From DUAL01 sp964452095 (GTDB lineage: Bacteria > Bacteroidota > Bacteroidia > Flavobacteriales > BACL11), in NCBI GenBank assembly GCA_964452095.1, contig CAYVKX010000040.1:1-18704 (forward strand): 18,704 nucleotides of DNA, read 5' to 3'. Shown here one piece after another: positions 7,027 to 13,125 of this stretch; positions within the stretch are counted from its first letter, which is position 1, and the number at the start of each line of letters is the position of its first letter. The notes below the pieces were generated by a model that saw only the letters and a list, made by a program, of their open reading frames with translations, made no database searches and was not told the origin of the DNA. Made by a program: the position numbers and the translations under genes.

Positions 7027-7841
7027 TGGCAACAAAAAACAAATTAGATTCTAACGGAAGAAGTATTTATTTCTTTTTTGTAAGACAATTTGTCGCCATT
7101 AGAAATATTTTCATAAAGCAAAAATCCAACCAATTTCTATTTATTTTGAGCCCCCCATTTAGCGGCTCTACTTTACTTAATCAAATTCTTTCTTCCTCTA
7201 AAAATATTAGCTGTAATAATAATATAGGACTAAGGGAAGGGCAGCATCTTCCAATCGCTAAAGATATTATGTTCCATGAAAAAAGGTGGGATACTAATAC
7301 TAAATATCCTTGGAGAGAAATCAAAACTATTTGGCTACAATATTGGGATTTAGCTAAAAGTATTTTGTTAGAAAAAAGTCCGCCAAATATTATTCGAGCA
7401 TTCGAAATTGAAAAAGAATTTCAGGGTGTTAAGTTTATTTGTTTGGTAAGAAACCCTTATGCTCAAATAGAAGGTAAAATAAGAAGACATGAAAAATCAG
7501 TGGAAAATGCTGTAAGTGAAATACTATTTTACTTAAAAACACAAAGAAAAAATATTGAACACTTAGAAAATGTACTTTTTATTTCTTACGAACAACTCAC
7601 AGAAAATCCTAATAAAATAAAACAAAAGATAATTGAATTTGTTCCAGAACTCTCAGATATAAAAATTAATCAGAAATACAAAGCCCACAATTTTAAAACA
7701 AAAAAGAAAATGGGAATTGTAAATTTGAATCAAGAAAAAATAGATAAATTAACAGATAGTCAAATTGAGATAATAAATGATATTTTTGAAAAAGAAAAAA
7801 AAGTGTTAGACTATTTTGGATACCAAATCGTTAAAAAATAA
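7026..7841 (+). CDS. Sulfotransferase family protein (PAPS-dependent)
   Basis: This 271-residue protein carries the 5'-phosphosulfate-binding loop SPPFSGSTLL at 42-51, the LLEKSPP motif at 115-121, and the 3'-phosphate-binding segment FICLVRNPYAQIEG with Arg142 at about 137-150. This is the standard layout of the sulfotransferase fold, which transfers sulfate from PAPS to a carbohydrate, lipid or protein acceptor. The acceptor cannot be deduced. There is no convincing signal peptide or transmembrane segment. The start ATG overlaps the upstream stop (TAATG), and manC begins 3 bases after its stop. A link to a mannose-derived glycan is therefore an attractive inference, not shown. By eye the gene is particularly A-rich, with many Lys/Asn/Ile codons, which could mean later acquisition. 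Confidence 0.82.
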   Translation: MATKNKLDSNGRSIYFFFVRQFVAIRNIFIKQKSNQFLFILSPPFSGSTLLNQILSSSKNISCNNNIGLREGQHLPIAKDIMFHEKRWDTNTKYPWREIKTIWLQYWDLAKSILLEKSPPNIIRAFEIEKEFQGVKFICLVRNPYAQIEGKIRRHEKSVENAVSEILFYLKTQRKNIEHLENVLFISYEQLTENPNKIKQKIIEFVPELSDIKINQKYKAHNFKTKKKMGIVNLNQEKIDKLTDSQIEIINDIFEKEKKVLDYFGYQIVKK

Positions 7842-7844
7842 ATC

Positions 7845-8924
7845 ATGAATAAAAATAATTATGCAGTAATAATGGCGGGAGGAATTGGCTCCAGGTTTTG
7901 GCCAATGAGTAAATCCTCTTTCCCTAAGCAGTTTTTAGATATTTTAGGAACAGGAGAAACATTAATTCAGCAAACTTTTAGCAGATTGGAATGCATTTGT
8001 CCTCCTGAAAATATATTAATTGTAACCAATACTAATTATAAAGATTTGTGCTTAGAGCAATTGCCGAATGTAGTAGAAAGTAATATTTTATGCGAACCAG
8101 CAATGCGAAATACAGCACCTTGTGTGGCTTATGCCGCTTTCAAAATTCAAAGTATGAATGAAGATGCTAATATGATAATTGCAGCATCTGATCATATTAT
8201 TTTAAAGGAGGATGAGTTTGTAAGAGTTGCGAATGATTGCTTGGAGATTGTAGCTGAAAATGATGTGCTTTTAACATTAGGGATTACGCCAAGTCGCCCT
8301 GATACAGGTTATGGTTATATTCAGTTTACTAATGAGGAATTAGCTGGAAATGAAAAAGTGAGAAAAGTTAAAACCTTCACAGAAAAACCAAATCAAGAAT
8401 TAGCATTAAATTTCTTAGATAGTGGTGATTTCCTGTGGAATTCCGGAATGTTTGTTTGGAGTGCAGAATCAATTGCTTTGGCATACAGAAAACATCTAAG
8501 AGATATGTATGATATTTTTGAAGAAGGAAAACAATTTTACAATACTACTGAAGAAAAAGAATACATTGACAGAGTATTCCCGTCCTGTAAAAATATCTCA
8601 ATTGATTATGGTATTATGGAAAAATCTGAAAATGTTTATGTTTATCCTGCTGATTTTGGGTGGAGCGATTTAGGAACTTGGGGTTCTTTATACACACATT
8701 TAGATTTAGATAAAAACAATAATGCTGTGCAAGGTGATAATGTAATGCTTTATAATTCTTCTGAAAATATTATAAAAGTATCGAATGATAAATTGGTGGT
8801 AATGCAAGGATTGCAGGGTTATATTGTAGTTGAAAATGATGGAACATTGCTTATTTGCAAAAAAGAAGACGAACAACAAATAAAGCAATTTGTTGCTGAT
8901 GTGAAAAATAGGTCTGATAAATAA
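7845..8924 (+). CDS. manC: Mannose-1-phosphate guanylyltransferase (GDP-mannose pyrophosphorylase)
   Basis: This 359-residue nucleotidyltransferase has the GTP-binding signature AGGIGSRFWPMS with PKQF (11-30), the product loop FTEKP, and the family motif FGWSDLGTWGS near residue 270. It makes GDP-mannose from GTP and mannose-1-phosphate for surface polysaccharide and glycoprotein glycans. The length matches the single-function type; the phosphomannose isomerase domain of bifunctional ManC (about 470 residues) is absent. Last gene of the tight cluster feoA-feoB-sprT-sulfotransferase-manC. A 209-base gap follows. Confidence 0.95.
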   Translation: MNKNNYAVIMAGGIGSRFWPMSKSSFPKQFLDILGTGETLIQQTFSRLECICPPENILIVTNTNYKDLCLEQLPNVVESNILCEPAMRNTAPCVAYAAFKIQSMNEDANMIIAASDHIILKEDEFVRVANDCLEIVAENDVLLTLGITPSRPDTGYGYIQFTNEELAGNEKVRKVKTFTEKPNQELALNFLDSGDFLWNSGMFVWSAESIALAYRKHLRDMYDIFEEGKQFYNTTEEKEYIDRVFPSCKNISIDYGIMEKSENVYVYPADFGWSDLGTWGSLYTHLDLDKNNNAVQGDNVMLYNSSENIIKVSNDKLVVMQGLQGYIVVENDGTLLICKKEDEQQIKQFVADVKNRSDK

Positions 8925-9133
8925 TTAGAAACGTTTACACAAAAGAACAATTCCTCTAACTTTTCTTGGTACTTATCATATATCAAAAGCTAAATTTCTA
9001 AATCAAGTAATTATTTTCTTTTTTGGGCATATTACCTATTGTTTTTTAAATAATTTTTACATATACTGCATCACAAAAAAAAGGGAAAGCCGAAAACCTT
9101 ATAGAGTAGGCAAATTTTAAAAAATATTTAATT
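8925..9133. other. Intergenic region between manC and the small outer-membrane protein gene
   Basis: The 209 AT-rich bases contain no convincing coding frame on either strand and no clear terminator hairpin for manC. There are near-matches to the -7 element (for example TAATTTTT around 9051-9058) but no exact TAnnTTTG. The promoter of the downstream gene is presumably here, but I cannot place it. Confidence 0.5.
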
Positions 9134-9667
9134 ATGAAAAAGATTTACAGTTTAATGGTAGTTGCTATTTTAGGAGCTACAACAATGTTTGCCCAAAATT
9201 TTGGGGCAAGTTTAGATTATGCCATGTGGAATGGTACAATGATTGAAAATGCAGAAAGTTCAAGTTCAATTATCCTTGGAGTTAATTACTCTTACAACTT
9301 GTCAGAGGATATGGATGTAGTTGGTTCTGTTGGTTACGGAATGGGTTTAGGGGTTATTCCTATGAAAGCAGATTTAAATTACGGTATTACAGATAAAATT
9401 TCTGCTAATTTTGGAATGGGAATGTATATGATTTCTGATGATGGTTATAAAGCTGTTGGCGTTTTGGAAGAAGGAGAAACTGAAAGAACAAAAGCTTCTA
9501 CTAATGAATTTGGCATAAACTTGGGGTTAGGTTATCAAGTAACTAATTCTATCACATTAGGTTTTAATTATAACATGGTTAAGGGTGGTGATTATGGCTT
9601 TAATGGAATGTCTTTTGGTTTATCTTATGGGTTTGGAGCAAAATCTTCTGAAGAAAGTAAAGAATAA
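9134..9667 (+). CDS. Small outer-membrane beta-barrel protein
   Basis: The 177-residue product starts with a classical signal peptide (MKKIYSLMVVAILGATTMFA, then Gln). It continues as alternating hydrophobic/polar strands rich in Gly, Tyr and Asn, such as SIILGVNYSYNL, KISANFGMGMYMI, FGINLGLGYQV and SITLGFNYNMV, ending SFGLSYGFGA. This is the pattern of an 8-stranded OmpA-like/OmpX-like barrel in the outer membrane. The acidic tail SSEESKE after the last strand is unusual, since barrels normally end in an aromatic residue. Function is unknown. It is a single-gene unit closed by a strong terminator. Confidence 0.82.
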   Translation: MKKIYSLMVVAILGATTMFAQNFGASLDYAMWNGTMIENAESSSSIILGVNYSYNLSEDMDVVGSVGYGMGLGVIPMKADLNYGITDKISANFGMGMYMISDDGYKAVGVLEEGETERTKASTNEFGINLGLGYQVTNSITLGFNYNMVKGGDYGFNGMSFGLSYGFGAKSSEESKE

Positions 9668-9685
9668 ATTCTTTGGGATTAATAC

Positions 9686-9720
9686 AAAAAAAGCCGAGCA
9701 TTTGCTCGGCTTTTCTTTTA
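9686..9720. terminator. Bidirectional rho-independent terminator between omp and fumC
   Basis: Seven A's precede the perfect stem GCCGAGC/GCTCGGC (9693-9699 and 9704-9710) with loop ATTT, followed by TTTTCTTTT. The flanking A and T tracts let it act for the plus-strand omp gene and the minus-strand fumC gene. Confidence 0.93.
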
Positions 9721-9737
9721 TAATCTTGAATGGAGTT

Positions 9738-11135
9738 TTATTTTAAGCTCCCACACATTTCTTCAGGTTTTACCCAAGCGTCAAATTCTTCAGCTGTGAG
9801 GAATCCCAAATTTATACTTTCTTCTTTTAATGTTGTTCCGTTTTTATGTGCAGTTTTGGCAATTTTAGCTGCCTTTTCATACCCAATTTTTGTATTTAGT
9901 GCCGTAACTAACATTAAAGAATTATCTAAATTCTTTTTTAGGTTATCATAATTTGGCTCAATTCCTACAGCACAATTTAGATCAAAAGAAACACAAGCAT
10001 CACCAATTAATCTTGCAGATTGCAAAAAGTTTGCAGCCATTACTGGTTTAAATACATTTAGTTCATAATGCCCCTGCATACCACCAACTGAAATTGCTAC
10101 ATCATTTCCAATTACTTGAGCACAAACCATAGTTAATGCTTCTGCTTGAGTTGGATTTACTTTTCCTGGCATAATTGAAGAACCAGGTTCATTTGCTGGG
10201 ATAATAATTTCTCCAATGCCACTTCTTGGCCCTGATGCTAAAAGGCGAATGTCATTAGCAATTTTATTCAAAGAAACTGCCAATTGTTTTAAAGCTCCAT
10301 GACTTTCAACTATTGCATCATGAGCTGCAAGAGCTTCAAATTTGTTTTCAGCAGTAATAAAAGGTAATCCTGTAAAATCAGCAATATACTTTGCAACAAC
10401 TTCTGAATATCCTTCAGGGGTATTAATTCCAGTACCAACAGCAGTTCCTCCAAGTGCAAGTTCTGAAAGGTGAGCTAAAGTATTGTTTAGTGCTTTTAAC
10501 CCATGATTTAATTGAGAAACATATCCTGAAAGTTCTTGGCCTAATGTAAGTGGTGTAGCATCCATTAAGTGTGTTCTTCCAATCTTTACAACATTCATAA
10601 ATTCCTTTGATTTAGATTCAAGCGTATTCCTTAATTGCTCAACTCCAGGAATTGTAGTTTCAATAAGCATTTTGTAAGCTGCAATATGCATTCCAGTTGG
10701 GAAAGTATCATTCGAACTTTGTGATTTATTTACATCATCATTAGGGTGAATTGTTTTGGCAGTATCCTCCAAACTTCCTCCATTTATTACATGAGCTCTG
10801 TTTGCAATTACTTCATTTGTATTCATATTAGATTGTGTTCCACTTCCTGTTTGCCAAATTACTAAAGGAAATTGATCGTCATGTTTCCCTTCTAAAATTT
10901 CATCACATACTTTTGAAATTAAATCTCTTTTGTCTGATGATAAAACTCCTAATTTACAATTGGTGTGTGCTGCAGCTTTTTTCAAGTAAGCAAAGCCGTA
11001 AATCACCTCTAAAGGCATACTTGCTGCTGCTCCAATTTTGAAGTTATTTCTACTCCTTTGAGTTTGAGCTCCCCAGTATTTTTCTTGTGAAACTTTCACC
11101 TCTCCCATTGTATCTTTTTCTATTCTATAATTCAT
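9738..11135 (-). CDS. fumC: Class II fumarate hydratase
   Basis: This 465-residue enzyme has the fumarase/aspartase superfamily signature GSSIMPGKVNP at 318-328, the substrate-binding segment TGSGTQSNMN (96-105) and the catalytic region GRTHLMDATPLTLGQE (187-201, His189). Fumarase C rather than aspartase is preferred from the overall FumC-like sequence, including SQSSNDTFPTGMHIAA. It hydrates fumarate to L-malate in the TCA cycle without an iron-sulfur cluster. The start at 11135 is supported by the normal N-terminus (YRIEKDTMGEVKVS). A promoter-like TAACTTTG lies 45 bases upstream of the ATG. It is monocistronic and ends at the shared terminator. Confidence 0.96.
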   Translation of the reverse strand: MNYRIEKDTMGEVKVSQEKYWGAQTQRSRNNFKIGAAASMPLEVIYGFAYLKKAAAHTNCKLGVLSSDKRDLISKVCDEILEGKHDDQFPLVIWQTGSGTQSNMNTNEVIANRAHVINGGSLEDTAKTIHPNDDVNKSQSSNDTFPTGMHIAAYKMLIETTIPGVEQLRNTLESKSKEFMNVVKIGRTHLMDATPLTLGQELSGYVSQLNHGLKALNNTLAHLSELALGGTAVGTGINTPEGYSEVVAKYIADFTGLPFITAENKFEALAAHDAIVESHGALKQLAVSLNKIANDIRLLASGPRSGIGEIIIPANEPGSSIMPGKVNPTQAEALTMVCAQVIGNDVAISVGGMQGHYELNVFKPVMAANFLQSARLIGDACVSFDLNCAVGIEPNYDNLKKNLDNSLMLVTALNTKIGYEKAAKIAKTAHKNGTTLKEESINLGFLTAEEFDAWVKPEEMCGSLK

Positions 11136-11172
11136 AACGAAAATGTTTTGATATGTTTATTTCTTATTGTTT

Positions 11173-11185
11173 CTTTGCGGCAAAG
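11173..11185. promoter_or_regulatory. Short perfect palindrome overlapping the fumC -7 element
   Basis: CTTTGC-G-GCAAAG has 6-base arms around one central base. Its right arm lies within the minus-strand TAACTTTG element (11181-11188). It may be an operator between divergent genes or coincidence. Confidence 0.25.
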
Positions 11186-11188
11186 TTA
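11181..11188 (-). promoter_or_regulatory. Probable -7 promoter element (TAACTTTG) of fumC
   Basis: An exact TAnnTTTG match on the minus strand, followed by CC, lies 45 bases upstream of the fumC ATG. No obvious -33 TTG at the right spacing. Confidence 0.5.
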
Positions 11189-11194
11189 ATGATT

Positions 11195-11338
11195 ATGAAA
11201 TTTATAGGATTCTTAATATTTGTATTTGTTTTTTTAATGGCATTCTGGACTGTTGTTTTTCTAGCTAGTGTTATTCCATACATGATTTTTGTTTGGGCTA
11301 AAGAAGGTAAATTAGAACCCAATCAAATACCTAGCTAA
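11195..11338 (+). CDS. Putative small single-span membrane protein (47 aa)
   Basis: From the ATG at 11195 the frame encodes a strongly hydrophobic stretch of about 34 residues (starting KFIGFLIFVFVFLMAF), then a charged tail ending KEGKLEPNQIPS. It could form one long or two short membrane helices. An ATG at 11153 in the same frame would give 61 residues, but that extension runs through the fumC promoter region and begins with a poorer N-terminus (MFISYCFFAAKL), so the shorter start is preferred. The family is not recognised. Its 3' end overlaps the 3' end of arsC by 8 bases in convergent orientation. A clean charge distribution supports it, but no promoter is obvious. Confidence 0.45.
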   Translation: MKFIGFLIFVFVFLMAFWTVVFLASVIPYMIFVWAKEGKLEPNQIPS

Positions 11339-11675
11339 ATAACTTTAGCACATTTTCTGGTGGTCTTCCAATTATCGCTTTTGTAGCTGTCGCAACTATT
11401 GGTCGTTCCATTAACTTTGGATTGTCAACCAGTGCCGTGATAATCTCATCATCCATCATTTCTTTTCCTTTGTAATTTTCTTTCCAGATTTCTTCTTTGG
11501 TTCTTACTAAATCAATTGGCTTTAGATTTAATTTTACTAAAAGCAGCTCAAAATCATCAAATTTCAAAGGGTTTTTTAGATACTCTACAATTTCAAAATC
11601 TTTTGTTTTTTCTTCTAGCAAAGCAAGTGTTTGCCTGCTTTTGCTACATTTTGGGTTGTGGTATATTTTTATCAT
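11331..11675 (-). CDS. arsC: ArsC-family reductase (glutaredoxin-dependent arsenate reductase-like)
   Basis: This 114-residue thioredoxin-fold protein starts IKIYHNPKCSKSRQTLALL, with the single catalytic Cys10 in the CSKSR motif. It contains ERPIV followed by a GRPPENVL segment near the C-terminus, as in the ArsC/YffB family. ArsC reduces arsenate to arsenite using glutathione/glutaredoxin. Many chromosomal members without ars neighbours have an unproven substrate, and no arsenic efflux or ArsR gene is present here. Length is normal. The stop lies inside the end of the convergent small membrane ORF. Confidence 0.88.
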   Translation of the reverse strand: MIKIYHNPKCSKSRQTLALLEEKTKDFEIVEYLKNPLKFDDFELLLVKLNLKPIDLVRTKEEIWKENYKGKEMMDDEIITALVDNPKLMERPIVATATKAIIGRPPENVLKLFS

Positions 11676-11689
11676 TTGGTTATTAACAT

Positions 11690-11750
11690 AAAATAAAAAA
11701 ACCTCTTTTTATACCCAACCATAAAATAATAGTAAAAGTAAAAAAGAGGT
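11690..11750 (-). terminator. Long-loop terminator-like inverted repeat downstream of the small exported protein gene
   Basis: Perfect 10-base arms ACCTCTTTTT (11701-11710) and AAAAAGAGGT (11741-11750) enclose a 30-base AT-rich loop. On the minus strand the second arm runs into a T-rich tract (complement of 11690-11700), giving the form of an intrinsic terminator for the 11775-12212 gene. The loop is longer than usual. Confidence 0.6.
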
Positions 11751-11774
11751 GATGAATTAAATAACCCAAACAGA

Positions 11775-12212
11775 TTATTTCCTTTTCAAATAATAGTAAT
11801 GAGTTGTAATATTATTGTCAGTGGTAATATTAGCAGACACAAATTCCCATCCTTTAGCAGCAGCAGCATTCATTGCCGAAACCATACTTCTGTACCTTGT
11901 TGCGTTTCGCATCATTTCACCTGCCTCTTTTTGGTTTGTGTTTCCGTAATCAAAATAAATTACTAATTTTACATTTGGCTTTAATCTCTTTTTCATTTCC
12001 ATTTCTCTTACATCCTCACTTCTTTCAGTCACTTCTCTGCCAACTCCTTCAGTATCTAAAGGAATCTCAACACCTTTTATCACCATATATTCTACACTAG
12101 CTTTTGTAGTGGCAGTAGTTTGTTCTTTCCCCTTATCTCTTTTACTTCTTTTTTGAGCCATAGTAAAAAATGGAACCATAGCTACTAACATCATTGTGAT
12201 TAATTTTTTCAT
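11775..12212 (-). CDS. Small exported protein of unknown function (145 aa)
   Basis: A signal peptide (MKKLITMMLVAMVPFFTMA, then Gln) is followed by a Lys/Arg-rich, Thr-rich linker. The compact domain then includes VKLVIYFDYGNTNQKEAGEM and ends with AAAAKGWEFVSANI and THYYYLKRK. The GWEFV...YYYLKR ending resembles small periplasmic proteins seen in other Bacteroidota, but I cannot assign a named family or a function. It lies 52 bases downstream of the prohibitin-family gene on the same strand and is followed by a terminator-like hairpin, so it may be the last gene of that unit. No transmembrane segment beyond the signal peptide. Confidence 0.75.
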   Translation of the reverse strand: MKKLITMMLVAMVPFFTMAQKRSKRDKGKEQTTATTKASVEYMVIKGVEIPLDTEGVGREVTERSEDVREMEMKKRLKPNVKLVIYFDYGNTNQKEAGEMMRNATRYRSMVSAMNAAAAKGWEFVSANITTDNNITTHYYYLKRK

Positions 12213-12264
12213 AATTGTTTTTTTAGGTTAATTTGATTTAGCGAACGCGAATTAACAAAATTTA

Positions 12265-13083
12265 TTATTGTCCTCCTAATATAATTGGCAAATCTCCATC
12301 TCCATTACCGATTACAATTACTTTAGAGTTGGTTGATTTTGCAATTTCTTGAGTTGCTTCTACTCCTTTCCATTTAAGTAGTTGAGGAGTAATCGTTCTG
12401 TTTACAATTTTTTGAAATTCCGCAATACCATTTGCTTCAATTTCTTTTCTTTCCGCCTCTTTTCTAGCTTTATCAATTTTAAACTCATATTCTAATGATT
12501 CTTGCTCTTGCTTTAATTTTTGTTCGATAGCAGTTTGTAGAGTAAGTGGAAGGGTAACATCTCTAATTAAAATAGCGTCAATATTGATGTATTTACTTTC
12601 AACTCTTGATCTGGTTTGATTATATATTTCATCTTCAATTGCTTCTCTTTTGGTGGAATATAATTCTTCTGGCAAATAGTTTCCAATAACCTCCCTTGTA
12701 ACCGAACGAATCTCAGGTTTTACAATACTATTTACATAACTTTTACCGATATTATCATGCAAATGTCCTATTTGATTATGAATAGCATTATACCTAAATG
12801 ATAAATCAATTTTGATAGAAAGACCATTTTTTGAAAGCACTTCCATTGCCTCATAATTTTCTTGAATTTTTACATTATACACATGCATATTATTCCAAGG
12901 TGCTATTACATGAAAGCCCTGTCCGTAAATGGTTTCTTTGTCTAACCCTCCGCCAAAGCGTTTAAATAATACTCCTTTTTCTCCCGGATCAATAGTTAAA
13001 AACATACTTGAGCCAAATAGCGTTAATAGTACAAATCCTACTATCCCAAACACTATTACTGATGGTAATTTCTTGTTTTCCAT
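12265..13083 (-). CDS. Prohibitin/SPFH-domain membrane protein
   Basis: This 272-residue protein has one N-terminal membrane helix (about residues 8-30). The SPFH/prohibitin domain follows, beginning TIDPGEKGVLFKRFGG, with YGQGFHVIAPW and KPEIRSVTREVIGNYLPEELYSTKR in its typical order. An alpha-helical coiled-coil segment (about 185-230) is rich in Glu/Lys/Ala. Prohibitin-like proteins form large ring or cage assemblies on the membrane and often regulate the FtsH protease. No ftsH or hflK/C partner lies next to it. It is 42 bases downstream of the vWA gene on the same strand, so co-transcription is plausible. No exact promoter element is visible in that gap. Confidence 0.92.
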   Translation of the reverse strand: MENKKLPSVIVFGIVGFVLLTLFGSSMFLTIDPGEKGVLFKRFGGGLDKETIYGQGFHVIAPWNNMHVYNVKIQENYEAMEVLSKNGLSIKIDLSFRYNAIHNQIGHLHDNIGKSYVNSIVKPEIRSVTREVIGNYLPEELYSTKREAIEDEIYNQTRSRVESKYINIDAILIRDVTLPLTLQTAIEQKLKQEQESLEYEFKIDKARKEAERKEIEANGIAEFQKIVNRTITPQLLKWKGVEATQEIAKSTNSKVIVIGNGDGDLPIILGGQ

Positions 13084-13125
13084 AATTTTAATTTTTATTG
13101 GTTATTAATTTATTAGTCTAAGATT

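Noticed and set aside
8925..9133. A riboswitch or small RNA upstream of the outer-membrane protein gene
   Set aside because: I could not find a stable conserved-looking stem or a known aptamer pattern in these AT-rich bases.
11331..11675. An arsenic-resistance operon
   Set aside because: Only a single ArsC-family gene is present; no ArsR, ArsB/Acr3 or ArsA lies nearby.
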